Source: Indibacter alkaliphilus LW1
GTDB taxonomy: Bacteria; Bacteroidota; Bacteroidia; Cytophagales; Cyclobacteriaceae
Reading direction: 5' to 3'
NCBI RefSeq assembly: GCF_000295935.2
Contig: NZ_ALWO02000045.1
Span: 62,001 to 126,000, forward strand
Length of the DNA stretch: 64,000 nucleotides
In this document: piece by piece, positions 37,094-46,017 of the stretch
How the letters are laid out: each line of letters opens with the position of its first letter
How positions within the stretch are numbered: position 1 is the first letter of the stretch
Position numbers and translations under genes: made by a program
Notes under the pieces: generated by a model
Seen by the model: the letters and a program-made list of their open reading frames with translations, nothing else
What the model was told of the DNA's origin: nothing
Database searches by the model: none

Positions 37094-37113
37094 AATCACA
37101 CGAATATGTGGTT
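37094..37113. promoter_or_regulatory. Operator-like 20-bp motif, copy 3
   Basis: AATCACA-CGAAT-ATGTGGTT, 55 bases upstream of the propeller kinase start. The right half is identical to copy 4. The remaining sequence of 37040-37279 shows no other feature. Confidence 0.45.
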
Positions 37114-37279
37114 ATAAGTTCTCCCCAGCACCAAAAGCTAAGCTATTCAGAATAAAGAGTAACACTTTCTGAGTAGTCTCGGACCCCTGTCTTACCAATC
37201 CCGAAGCCATAGGTCCAAGAACTCCAAATGCCCTGCTCCTTTAGGAAATATTCAGATTACTTGCTCCGTACTCTTTTTT

Positions 37280-38404
37280 TCAATAATAATAGTATTTTGT
37301 AATCTCATCTCCCATTGGCCCCCTTAGTGTTCTATGACTTACCATGCCATTACTCTGGAATTCATAGTCTAGGAAATAGGTAGTACTTGATTCCATTTCT
37401 TCCCATATAATTTCCCCTGGAAGTTTTGGTTGGATCAACAATCCCGGCACCCCATCGAAAAATGGTAGGGGATTGTCATTCACTTTATACTCTGAATAAG
37501 TTACTTTTTGTCTCAACTCTACTTCATGAGCTGATATAAAAACAAAATAGGACATGGTTTCCAGATTTCCATTAGGGTAATAGGAAAATAACCTGTATCC
37601 CAATAATTCTTCATACCCGGAAGGCTTTCTACTTTTATAAGAAATAGCAGTTGGCCTTCCATGCTCGTCAAATGCATAAGTTTCAAAATCCAAGTCATCT
37701 GAAAAGGAGGGTCTTTCATTCATACTCAAGAAACCATCTGAATAGGTAAAAATCTGAGTAAGCCTTTCCGGTTCTGAGAATATTTGTTTGAGTTGTCCTG
37801 CTTCGTTGTATTGATAAATATATTGCCCCAATTGTGGCTGATTAATGCCCGATTTCCAAGTAACTCTGCGAATATTACCCCTGTTGTCATATTCATATTG
37901 CTGTTGGTAGAGCGTTTCTGCACCTTGCGTTTCATAAGATTTTAGCTTTCCTTCCAATTCATCATCTTTGAATTTCAATTCAAAAAAATCCAGACTTCCT
38001 ACAAGCAATTTTCCTTTGACACTGTGGATCTGAAATGTAAAATCTTTATGGCCAGTCAAAATAGCATCATCAATGGGAATCACTTTAAACATTATTTCAG
38101 TGCTTCCTTTGGGTACATCAAGGCTTATGATTCCTTCTGGTCTCATTTCCGGAATTGTTGTAAAAGGGTTGAAATCATCTCTTGAGATTTGTTTGATTTT
38201 CACTTCCCCTACTTCATAAGCGGCCTGACTCAGGTGGAGCCGTACCCAAATCCCTTCTGCATTATTTTCCTCCAATATCCCAAAAGGTAAACTGAAACTG
38301 ACTGAGGAATTTTTTTCAATTGGAAGTACCTCCTTTGGTTCACAACAGGAAAATAAGAACATAAGAAATAAAATCCCTTCAATGATTAATACTGCTTTTT
38401 TCAT
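37280..38404 (-). CDS. Lipoprotein with Calx-beta-like and YD-like repeat regions
   Basis: 374 aa. Signal peptide with lipobox near LFSC (residue 20). Residues about 30-145 form a beta domain resembling Calx-beta/DUF4843-type folds (SVSFSLP, VRLHLSQAAYEVGEV, DDAILTGHKDFTFQI). Residues about 165-370 contain loose repeats such as YEYDNRGNIRRVTWKSG and YQYNEAGQLKQIFSEP, as in RHS/YD repeats, but no toxin domain follows. Likely anchored to the outer membrane. Function unknown. Confidence 0.75.
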   Translation of the reverse strand: MKKAVLIIEGILFLMFLFSCCEPKEVLPIEKNSSVSFSLPFGILEENNAEGIWVRLHLSQAAYEVGEVKIKQISRDDFNPFTTIPEMRPEGIISLDVPKGSTEIMFKVIPIDDAILTGHKDFTFQIHSVKGKLLVGSLDFFELKFKDDELEGKLKSYETQGAETLYQQQYEYDNRGNIRRVTWKSGINQPQLGQYIYQYNEAGQLKQIFSEPERLTQIFTYSDGFLSMNERPSFSDDLDFETYAFDEHGRPTAISYKSRKPSGYEELLGYRLFSYYPNGNLETMSYFVFISAHEVELRQKVTYSEYKVNDNPLPFFDGVPGLLIQPKLPGEIIWEEMESSTTYFLDYEFQSNGMVSHRTLRGPMGDEITKYYYY

Positions 38405-38607
38405 AATCTTGGTTTAGTTTTTCTAAAAGATGAGCCTTTTGTCTCCCAGGTTGCATCACTAAAAAAAATGTATTCTAATTTTGTCTATTGGATTAATACC
38501 AGCTTTATCCCTGATTTTCTCCGAACTATGACCGGATTTTAAATAAATTTTCAAAAAATGGTTTTCTTATATTCACGAGATTTTTAGCGACTTAGGATCT
38601 AAAATCC

Positions 38608-38639
38608 AAAAAACCCCGCAGCACGACCACGGGGATTTT
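38608..38639 (-). terminator. Terminator after DUF5602 lipoprotein gene
   Basis: On the minus strand CCCCG (from 38634) pairs with CGGGG (to 38614) around an 11-base loop, then six T (38613-38608). It follows the stop at 38661. Confidence 0.6.
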
Positions 38640-38660
38640 GGAAACAAAAAACCGAAACAA

Positions 38661-39485
38661 TCAATTTACTTCATCTTCTCTTAAATATTCAAAATCAGAT
38701 AGATAAATCACATATTCCTTTCTTTCAGTATCATAGCCTACATAGTATTTTTTAGGATAATATCCAGATTCCTCAACTGCCTCTGGTTGAGGGATTTCGG
38801 TATAAGCATTGGGTTTGCTTTTGATATAATCCAAAGTAATCATAGGTTCTAAAAATGCTACTTTGCTTTTTGAAGTCCCGTAAATAAGGGTTTTAGTAAA
38901 AGTCTCCCCTTGAAATTCAGGTCCTAAAGGATTCATCCAATGAACGCCCATTTTAGGAACTCTTCCCGGTAACTGTATATAGTTTTCTGGAAGATACTTC
39001 GCCAAAGGGATTTCTGTGTCCATTTGATCAGGAGTAAGTCCGGTAATTTGCTCTCGTTCAGCTTCTGAAATTGTATAGAAGTGTATATCAAAATGCGGAA
39101 GATCATAAATTCCTTCTGGTTGATGCCCTTCCGGTGCCCAGTCTACTACAATATGTTTGTAGGGGAGTGTAGCTGCCTGATTTGGCAGCTTGAGTTTATA
39201 TTCCAAAGAGCCATGGGCATGGGATCCAGTTGGTAAGTTTTCCAATGATTTTTCATTCATCTTTATACCAAAAGCTATGGGTTTCCTGGCTTTGTTATAA
39301 GTGACGAATGATTGGATTTTTCCATTACCCATCTTAGTAGCTGGGCCATAGTAGGTGGTAAATCCTGAGATTGGCTCTTTGACCACAAGCGGGTTTTCTT
39401 TTTCTACAAGTTCACAAGAACTAAAGAACAAGGCTAATATTAAGCCTAAAAGGGATGCAAAACTGTAATTTGGTAATCGATACAT
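38661..39485 (-). CDS. DUF5602/TTHB210-like lipoprotein
   Basis: 274 aa. Signal peptide with lipobox FSSC near residue 23, acidic residue two positions later. The domain starts GFTTYYGPATKMGNGKIQSF near residue 40 and includes a GSHAHGSLEYKL loop near 92 and PHFDIHFY near 129, with several histidines that could bind metal. This resembles TTHB210 of Thermus, a protein under control of a sigma-E/anti-sigma-E system, also called DUF5602. Here an ECF sigma gene lies 6.5 kb away; a link is speculation. Same strand as DUF4345 and ApbE genes. Confidence 0.65.
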   Translation of the reverse strand: MYRLPNYSFASLLGLILALFFSSCELVEKENPLVVKEPISGFTTYYGPATKMGNGKIQSFVTYNKARKPIAFGIKMNEKSLENLPTGSHAHGSLEYKLKLPNQAATLPYKHIVVDWAPEGHQPEGIYDLPHFDIHFYTISEAEREQITGLTPDQMDTEIPLAKYLPENYIQLPGRVPKMGVHWMNPLGPEFQGETFTKTLIYGTSKSKVAFLEPMITLDYIKSKPNAYTEIPQPEAVEESGYYPKKYYVGYDTERKEYVIYLSDFEYLREDEVN

Positions 39486-39540
39486 AAATTAGTTGGTTTA
39501 GATTATTAAAATTGAATTAAATTCAGACTCGTATTTCTGC

Positions 39541-39975
39541 TTAGTCCATTACTGAGTAAAGCAGTTCGGTTGTTTTTCCGACAAGGTTCCTGACAATAAG
39601 AATGATGGAACCGACCAAAAAGAGGGAGCTTTCAATGATGAGCCAATTGGATCCGAAATCCCCCAATCCTCCATCTAAAAAAATGGTCATAATCCTGCTG
39701 ATGGCATAACTTCCCCAGAATATCACCAAGAAAGACAAGGCCCAATCAGGTCTGTTGAATAACAGAAATACTAAAAACATGGAGATTGTGAGGCCGACAC
39801 CTCCATATACACCGCGGATAGAACTTATCGCATCGGTATTGGTGAGTTTGACCTGGACCATATCCATTACTTGCTGGGGTGAAATTATTCCCAGAATGCT
39901 GACATAAGTCAGTGAGAGTACGGAAAATATCACGTACCCTTTTGCCATGGAATCGATAATTTTTGTTGTTTTCAT
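39541..39975 (-). CDS. DUF4345 membrane protein
   Basis: 144 aa with four hydrophobic helices (about 10-32, 57-75, 79-100, 112-132). The segment ISSIRGVYGGVGLTISM near residue 50 is the conserved block that I associate with DUF4345. Small inner-membrane protein of unknown function. It lies 26 bases downstream of the apbE stop and is likely co-transcribed with it. Confidence 0.75.
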   Translation of the reverse strand: MKTTKIIDSMAKGYVIFSVLSLTYVSILGIISPQQVMDMVQVKLTNTDAISSIRGVYGGVGLTISMFLVFLLFNRPDWALSFLVIFWGSYAISRIMTIFLDGGLGDFGSNWLIIESSLFLVGSIILIVRNLVGKTTELLYSVMD

Positions 39976-40001
39976 ATGTGTGTAGTTTAAATTTTCCTTT
40001 A

Positions 40002-41004
40002 TTATTCAAAGCCAGAGGATATCCAGCTTTTGAGTTCACCGGCTTCATGGTAAATGATCAGCCCTTCCAGACCTGGCATTGTTGTAATCAGGTTTTTTGA
40101 ACTTTCCAGGTTCTGAATCATGGTCAAAGTAGCGATGGCATCAGCTTCTATAGCTGAATGAGCCAGAATGTGAGTAGAAAGAATTCCATTCTTAATAGGA
40201 TAGCCACTTTTGGGATCAATCAAATGTGAATGCTTGTTTCCTAATTCATCCAGGTAAAATTTTTCAAAATTTCCGGAGGTAGAATATGCTCTGTTTTTGA
40301 TTTGATAGGTCTGGTTGATTTTAATTTCATTTCCAATTTTCTGAGGTATATTGATCAGAAAATTGGATATTTGTGAGCTTTTCATACTGCCGAATACACA
40401 ACCGTCCAAGCCGAATTCCATTTGAAAATCTTTGACTCCCTTTGTTCTTAGAAATTCACTGAGTTCATTGATCAAATAGCCTTTATCAATGTAATTCAGG
40501 TCAATTCTGCTGCCCTTTTGAAGAGCTATTAAATCCCCTTTTTCCAATAAAATATTGCTTTGGGAAGTCAGTTGTAATAATGAATCGACAAGGGTATCGC
40601 TTATCAGGCTTTTTTGGGAAAAATCCCTTCCCCAAGCTTCTATCAAAGGAAGCATGCAGTGATTGACCATTCCTTCTGAAATTTGATGGTAATGATCTGA
40701 TATTTTTAAAACCCTTTTCAGGTGATCGGATATATTTTCTACTATTCCATTGCGGTTGAATCTTGAGAGCTCAGAGTCAGGTCTCTGTATATTGAATATC
40801 TTGTCAATACTATAAATGATTGAATCTAAGGGTTTTTCTAGGGCAGCATCACCTTTGTACTGTAAGGAATAGGCTACACCAAGGGCCCTGCCTTCCATAA
40901 AAACAATCGCCTCTTCATTTCGGATCTGACTTCCTATATGAAGCAATGCTATCATTGCCAAAAGGGTACTTAAGAATATGATCAGTTTTGCCCTTATCTT
41001 CATC
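40002..41004 (-). CDS. apbE: FAD:protein FMN transferase (ApbE), divergent
   Basis: 333 aa from the ATG at 41004, chosen because it gives a normal N-terminal membrane helix (KLIIFLSTLLAMIALLHIGS); the open frame continues 51 codons upstream but has no hydrophobic start there. Family marks: GRALGVAYSLQY near residue 36, PDSELSRFNRNG near 65, DLNYIDKGYLINE near 168, HSHLIDPKSGYP near 255 and IEADAIATL near 282. The usual glycine-rich nucleotide loop reads MEFGLDGCVFG, so it is divergent. ApbE flavinylates redox subunits (RnfG/NqrC-type); none is nearby. Confidence 0.8.
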
Positions 41005-41153
41005 TGTTCAATATTTTTCTTCAAATAGTTATTAAAGAAGGATGATACTTTTCCTCCATTCCATATGCTTGACAAAATCCTGAATTTTTGGATTTTTTTA
41101 TAGATGGGGTTTGTGGACTTCAGGTTGTATGTTGCCTTCACAGGACACCCTAA

Positions 41154-41173
41154 AATCACATCTATATGTGGTT
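41154..41173. promoter_or_regulatory. Operator-like 20-bp motif, copy 4
   Basis: AATCACA-TCTAT-ATGTGGTT, lying between the divergent apbE and hemerythrin-like genes, 64 bases from the latter start. With flanks, AAAATCACA and TGTGGTTTT form a near-perfect inverted repeat. Confidence 0.5.
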
Positions 41174-41236
41174 TTCGCCGGTACCTGCAACCCGCTTGCT
41201 TTTTATTCCATCTCTAGGGAAAAAAATTATAAGAAT

Positions 41237-41905
41237 ATGAGAACTAACCCCTATTTATTACCGCATAAAGGATTGAGAAATTTGTTGGGAAAGGTGTCTT
41301 TATTGACGGGAAATGTGGACAGCAATAGTTTGCATGATTTGAAAAAATTGAAATGGTATTCCAATGAGCTCTTTTATCTTCTTGAACAGCATGCTAAAGT
41401 GGAGGATACCATTGTTCTTCCGGACCTTGAAAAGAGAGTACCTGGCAGTACTGTGGAGAATGAGGAAGAACATGAAATGCTAGAGGCTCTAGTGGAGGTG
41501 CTAAAAGTTCAATTGGATGACCTTCAGGTAGGAGATAATCCGAAAAAGTTTATTCAGTACTTTATGGATTTCTCAAGTTTTCATGCCAAGTATTTGGAAC
41601 ATATGTTGATGGAGGAAAACAAAGTTTTGCATGTGATTTGGTCCAATTATTCAGATGAAGAGTTAGCATTTCAACATCATGAGATTATTTCTTCTTTTAC
41701 TCCTGAGAAAATTTTGCGTTGGTTTAGGTTTATCATTCCAGCTCTGAATCCAACTGAAAGGTTTCATGCTCTTGCAGGAGTGAAAGCAAATGCTCCTAAA
41801 ATATTTTTCGACACCTTGATGGCTATGGTGGAAGAGGAGCTCAACCCTTTAGACTATTCACGACTTACAATGGATCTTCTTCCTGTTGCACCTGCTGTTT
41901 CTTGA
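41237..41905 (+). CDS. Hemerythrin-like domain protein
   Basis: 222 aa from the ATG at 41237; the frame runs upstream through the regulatory region, but the later start is preferred because it avoids the operator-like repeat. An all-helical protein with His/Glu placed as in hemerythrins: LLEQHAKVEDTIVLP near 44-58, EEEHEMLEA near 74 and SSFHAKYLEHMLMEE near 110-124. It may bind a di-iron centre and O2 or NO. Divergent from apbE across one operator-like motif, hinting at redox-related control (inference). Confidence 0.75.
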   Translation: MRTNPYLLPHKGLRNLLGKVSLLTGNVDSNSLHDLKKLKWYSNELFYLLEQHAKVEDTIVLPDLEKRVPGSTVENEEEHEMLEALVEVLKVQLDDLQVGDNPKKFIQYFMDFSSFHAKYLEHMLMEENKVLHVIWSNYSDEELAFQHHEIISSFTPEKILRWFRFIIPALNPTERFHALAGVKANAPKIFFDTLMAMVEEELNPLDYSRLTMDLLPVAPAVS

Positions 41906-41930
41906 GCTTCTTGCTAGCTCAAGAAACAGC
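41894..41930 (+). terminator. Long hairpin overlapping hemerythrin-gene stop
   Basis: GCTGTTTCTTGAGCT (41894-41908) pairs perfectly over 15 bases with AGCTCAAGAAACAGC (41916-41930), loop TCTTGCT. The stop codon TGA at 41903-41905 lies inside the left arm. The tail TTATAAAAAG has a weak T-run, so it may stabilise the mRNA end as much as terminate. Confidence 0.6.
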
Positions 41931-42151
41931 TTATAAAAAGGTTTTAAAAGTAGGTTTTGGATTTCCTTTAGTAGGTTGAAGTCTTTGTTTTTGCGAATTC
42001 CCATGTTTCAGCAGCTCGATCTGCTGACAGATCTCTCATCCGAATGGGTCTAATCCTCACTGAGCAGTATGGATACCTAACTAAGCCTTTTCTTTCAAAA
42101 TAAAAATTAACAGCTTAGTATGTTATTTATATCGTACAACAAATTCTTACT

Positions 42152-43612
42152 ATGATGAAACCTTTTATTCATTACTCTAAATTTTTGACTATTTTATTGA
42201 TTTCCATGCTGTTTTTCTCCTGTGAGGATGAGGATGAAGTCCGTCCGGACAGTTTAAATGTAGCAGTGGCTAATGACTTTGACACTATGTTTGGGGTGAC
42301 CGTTGAACTTGATGGTTCCAGAACCTCAGATGCATCAGGAGCTCCGATTACCTATAGCTGGGAAGCTGTGAGCTTTCCAGGTGATCACTTTGCTCCGGCT
42401 TCTCTGGAGGATGCCAATTCGCCTATCGCAAAATTTACTCCATTACAAGTGGGGGAATTTGTTTTTAGGCTAACAGCATCCACTGAGTTTGAATCCCAAT
42501 CTGCCAACCTGATGGTTCGCGTGGATGCGGAAATAGTAGAGGTTGGTGGCGTATTGAGTGGTGTTACTGAAACTTGGGGAAGAACAACTCCAGAGGGAAT
42601 GCCGGACTATAGGATTACAAGCGTGGTATCTATGCGTGAAAGCCAGATTACAGTATTGCCAGGAGTTGAAATCGAAATGACCGAAGGAGTAGGCATCAAT
42701 GTTGAGGCCAATAGCTTTTTCAATCTTGAGGGAACTGAAGAAGAGCCTATCATCATTCAGGGAAGAGAAAATACCAAGGGTTATTGGGGAAGTATCAGGT
42801 GGGTATCTGGAAGTTCGGAAAACCGGATGATCCATGTACATGTGAGCGATGGTGGAAGAAACAGAAACAATGACCGGGGTATGATTACTTTTGGGAATAA
42901 TGGGAGACTGCATATGGAAAACTGTAAGTTGAGCAATGCAGCCAATGCCGGCTTGGAGTTGGGTATTGTGACAAGCAGATCCAATTTGAATCTAACTCAT
43001 ATTGCCAATGACTATAAAGAAAATGTAAGGCCTGTACTAGCCAAAGCTGATTATTATCATTTTTTCGATAGCGAATCAGATTACACCGGCAACGAACAGG
43101 ATATAATCGATTCAAGATCAAGTTTTACTTCCACTCCTTCAGGTGATTTGGTTTGGCAAAAACTCAATGTGCCTTATGTCAGCGGAGGATTTGGAGTAGA
43201 TGCAGACTTAGTCATTGAGGCAGGTGCAATTATCAAGGTAGAAGGTGGTAACGACCTCATCAGAGTTGTCAATGGTACTTTGAAGGTGGAGGGAACTGAA
43301 GACGATCCCGTAATTTTTGAAGGAATGGAAAGTGGTGCAGGAGCTTGGCAAGGTATTTACGTCACTTCCTCGGGAGGTAATTCCATCAGCCATGCTGTAA
43401 TCAGGGATACCGGTTCTTCCCCACTTACCACAGGTGCATCTAGAGCTGCTGTTTTTGTAAGAAGCGGAACCTTGTCCATTGATAATATTCTGTTTGCAGA
43501 TGGATTAGGTTATGCTTATGGGACTTGGGGCGGTGCTCCATTGATTACCGTTGGGGAAAATATCAGGCTGGAGAACATGGCGCTTGGAGAGACCAATATG
43601 CAGGAAGATTAA
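42152..43612 (+). CDS. Surface lipoprotein with PKD-like domain
   Basis: 486 aa. Lipobox FFSC near residue 24 followed by a run of acidic residues (EDEDE), the pattern of Bacteroidota surface-exposed lipoproteins. Residues about 35-125 form a PKD/Ig-like domain (VTVELDGSRTSDASG, YSWEA, FRLTAS). Residues about 150-470 contain two similar beta-rich halves, each with a W-G/W-Q-GxxxxS pattern (GYWGSIRWVSGSS near 210; GAWQGIYVTSSGG near 397), as in right-handed beta-helix proteins. No catalytic motif seen. Followed by two strong terminators. Confidence 0.8.
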   Translation: MMKPFIHYSKFLTILLISMLFFSCEDEDEVRPDSLNVAVANDFDTMFGVTVELDGSRTSDASGAPITYSWEAVSFPGDHFAPASLEDANSPIAKFTPLQVGEFVFRLTASTEFESQSANLMVRVDAEIVEVGGVLSGVTETWGRTTPEGMPDYRITSVVSMRESQITVLPGVEIEMTEGVGINVEANSFFNLEGTEEEPIIIQGRENTKGYWGSIRWVSGSSENRMIHVHVSDGGRNRNNDRGMITFGNNGRLHMENCKLSNAANAGLELGIVTSRSNLNLTHIANDYKENVRPVLAKADYYHFFDSESDYTGNEQDIIDSRSSFTSTPSGDLVWQKLNVPYVSGGFGVDADLVIEAGAIIKVEGGNDLIRVVNGTLKVEGTEDDPVIFEGMESGAGAWQGIYVTSSGGNSISHAVIRDTGSSPLTTGASRAAVFVRSGTLSIDNILFADGLGYAYGTWGGAPLITVGENIRLENMALGETNMQED

Positions 43613-43637
43613 AAAAGAAATTTTTCATAAGGGGAAT

Positions 43638-43666
43638 GGCTTGCCGATTTATTGGCAGCCTTTTTT
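43638..43666 (+). terminator. First of tandem terminators
   Basis: GGC-T-TGCC (43638-43645, one bulged T) pairs with GGCAGCC (43654-43660), followed by six T. Confidence 0.7.
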
Positions 43667-43668
43667 AC

Positions 43669-43704
43669 AAGCCTTTGGAGTCTATTGACTTCAGAGGCTT
43701 TTTT
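43669..43704 (+). terminator. Second of tandem terminators
   Basis: AAGCCT plus TGGAGTC pairs with GACTTCA plus AGGCTT around a TATT loop (one 1x1 mismatch and one wobble), then TTTT. Confidence 0.75.
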
Positions 43705-43837
43705 ATGCATGTAGAAAAGGGAAAGGAAATTATAGCGATCTTTCCATTCCATTGAAAATCTTTTTGAATAAAAGATTTCCTACTTCAAAAATCATTTGCT
43801 CTAGGCTTTCGCATTTACATTAGGCTTTCAATCGAGA

Positions 43838-45292
43838 TCAGATACAATCCAAGGAAATAAAGAATGTTGTGCCCATACCTTCTTTACTTTGAACCCGAAT
43901 TGTACCTCCATGGCTATAAATGATATTTTGGGTATTGGTCAATCCAAGTCCGGAACCGGTAGGTTTGCTGGTGTAGAAAGGCTCAAATAATCGGTCTAGG
44001 TTTTCTTGAGGAATCCCCACCCCATTGTCTGAAATTTCCACTACACATTTGTCAGCTTTATTACTTGATTTGATTTTCAATATACCAAACTCACAATCCA
44101 AAGCCTCAATAGCGTTGACCATAATGTTGACAAAAGCAATCTTTACTTTCCCTACATCTACATTTACATCGCCAATTTCCGGAGAGAGCTGCTTGATCAA
44201 TTTTATTTTCTTTAGCTCAATTCTATCCTCAACTGTTTCTATGGCCTCTTCCAGAATGTCATTCAAAGGATATCTTTGGGCTTCCAATTCCGTAAACCTA
44301 GTTGAATCCAGCAATTCAGTAATCAATTGATTGATTCTTCCGCAGTTTTTCTTGATGGTGTCCAACAAGTCCCCGCTTTCTTCCTTGACTTGATCAGGCA
44401 ATTCGTAGCCAAGCTGTTCGGCGGATAGAAGAATTGTTGTCAAAGGGTTTTTGACTTCATGTGCCAGCAGTCTGGCAATCCTTCCTGTTGATGAAAACCT
44501 CCTCAGGTTGTAAAGTTCTTCATCCCGGATTTTTAACCCTGTGAGGTCTTTGATCATCAGCTGGAAAAGGCCGTCATTTCCTTCATTGGTGACTATAGAA
44601 ATGATGGCAAGGATTACCTTATCTGTTCCTATTTTGATTTTTGCTTCAAAATCCAGAATGTCAAGATCAGTGCTAAGAATATCTTTGAGCTTTTCCTTAT
44701 CCTGATTTTCAACCAAAAGATCAATAAAATAGAAAGGGAAAAAATCCTTGTTTTTAGGATTGTAATCAAACTTCTGGGAAAAAGAAGGGTTGAAGTCTAT
44801 GATCAATGAATCCTTGTTGACCAGGATAATTGGATCAGCTGCCTTTTCAAAGATGTTTTTAAACTTTCTACCGGCTATTTCAAGACTTTCATGCAATTCA
44901 GCATCCCTTATGGCATATCTTATTGTCCTGCCAAGCATCTGAGAGTCAAATGCCCCCTTTACCAAATAATCAGAAGCGCCTGATTCCATGGCCTGGTTGT
45001 CAACTTGGCCATTTTCCATACCTGTGAGAATGATAACAGGTGCGTGTTTTTGATTCTTCTTGATCAGACCTAAAACATCTATTCCGGATTCTGCACCTAG
45101 CCTGTAGTCAACCAAATAAGCATCAAATCTTTCATTCAACAGATTTTGGGTTTCATTGAAGCTTTTGGCATGAGTCAACTCAAAAGTGATGGTTTTGTAA
45201 CCTTTGAGCATCTTTTCGATGAGTAAAAAGTCATCCGGATCATCATCCACGTATAAGACTTTCTTCCTGTTTTCCTCCATAGACGTTGACAA
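43838..45292 (-). CDS. Receiver-PAS-histidine kinase
   Basis: 484 aa, soluble. N-terminal receiver (about 10-130; YVDDDPDD, phospho-acceptor in YLVDYRLG near 60, LVKGAF near 108), PAS domain (about 145-260; FEKAADPIILVNK), HisKA with LLAHEVKNPLTTIL near 280, and HATPase_c with NIMVNAIEAL near 390, DNGVGIPQE near 425 and GSGLGLTNTQNI near 448. The receiver in front of the kinase suggests that it takes phosphate from another kinase or is feedback-controlled. It starts 9 bases after the stop of the small receiver gene. Confidence 0.92.
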   Translation of the reverse strand: MSTSMEENRKKVLYVDDDPDDFLLIEKMLKGYKTITFELTHAKSFNETQNLLNERFDAYLVDYRLGAESGIDVLGLIKKNQKHAPVIILTGMENGQVDNQAMESGASDYLVKGAFDSQMLGRTIRYAIRDAELHESLEIAGRKFKNIFEKAADPIILVNKDSLIIDFNPSFSQKFDYNPKNKDFFPFYFIDLLVENQDKEKLKDILSTDLDILDFEAKIKIGTDKVILAIISIVTNEGNDGLFQLMIKDLTGLKIRDEELYNLRRFSSTGRIARLLAHEVKNPLTTILLSAEQLGYELPDQVKEESGDLLDTIKKNCGRINQLITELLDSTRFTELEAQRYPLNDILEEAIETVEDRIELKKIKLIKQLSPEIGDVNVDVGKVKIAFVNIMVNAIEALDCEFGILKIKSSNKADKCVVEISDNGVGIPQENLDRLFEPFYTSKPTGSGLGLTNTQNIIYSHGGTIRVQSKEGMGTTFFISLDCI

Positions 45293-45301
45293 GGTTGGTT
45301 A

Positions 45302-45727
45302 TCAGTCCGGTAATAATACGGTTTTTGCCCAATAAGTTTCCAATTCCTTGCCTATTGAAAGTAACCCATCAAAAGTTCCTGGCTTGGTGATATAGCTATT
45401 GGTACCACTGCTGTATGTGGCTTTGATATCATCTTCCAGTTTGGAAGTAGTAAAAACAATCACAGGTATTTTCTTCAGTTCCGTATCGGACTTTATTTCT
45501 ACCAAGGCTTCTCTTCCGTCCTTTTTGGGCATGTTCAAATCCAATAATATCAATTGAGGCAAAGGATACTTTTCTATGTCTTGAAATTTGCCTTGCCTTT
45601 TGAGATATTGTAAAAGAATCTCTCCATTTTCTACACAGATCAAATTTGCTTTGTCAAAGGATTCTTTGAAAGCTTTTGTAATCAGAAGTCTATCGTCAAT
45701 GTCGTCTTCTGCAACCAGGATATTCAT
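45302..45727 (-). CDS. Single-domain response regulator (Rcp1-type)
   Basis: About 141 aa: one CheY-like receiver with AEDDIDDRLLI at the N-terminus, phospho-acceptor Asp in LILLDLNMPKKDG near 62-66, Thr in VFTTSK near 92 and Lys in YITKPGTF near 115. Start set at ATG 45727 (MNILVAEDD); six more codons are open upstream but add nothing to the fold. Such Rcp1-like receivers usually partner phytochrome-like kinases of the type encoded at 46018. Upstream 45728-46017 (290 bases) is AT-rich; I see only a short palindrome at 45984-45999. Confidence 0.9.
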   Translation of the reverse strand: MNILVAEDDIDDRLLITKAFKESFDKANLICVENGEILLQYLKRQGKFQDIEKYPLPQLILLDLNMPKKDGREALVEIKSDTELKKIPVIVFTTSKLEDDIKATYSSGTNSYITKPGTFDGLLSIGKELETYWAKTVLLPD

Positions 45728-46017
45728 AATTTTTTCTGCTCTCATGTCAGTAGTTGGGTTTGGGAAAGATTCAAAGTTAACAATAATATGAAAGAATACT
45801 ATGTCAAACTATATTTGAAATTTAAAATTACAATTGATTATGTGTTTAGATTTAATTTTATTCTTTTTAAGTTATCCTTTTCGAAGAAAATTAAAGTAAA
45901 CTTAAAGTAATATATCCTTTCTTTTACTTGTAATTCCTTATTATTTCAGGTTTTAGGTAGTTGGTTGCTTATGTTTGAATGGGCTTCTTTTAAAAGAAGT
46001 TTTTTACCCAATCAAGC

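Noticed and set aside
42008-42027. Small hairpin TCAGCAG-CTCGAT-CTGCTGA upstream of the PKD-like lipoprotein gene
   Set aside because: Seven pairs without a T-run or known riboswitch features; could be chance.
45984-45999. Palindrome CTTCTTTTAAAAGAAG followed by T6 on the plus strand
   Set aside because: No plus-strand gene ends there, and on the minus strand it lacks a T-run, so I could not assign it as a terminator with confidence.
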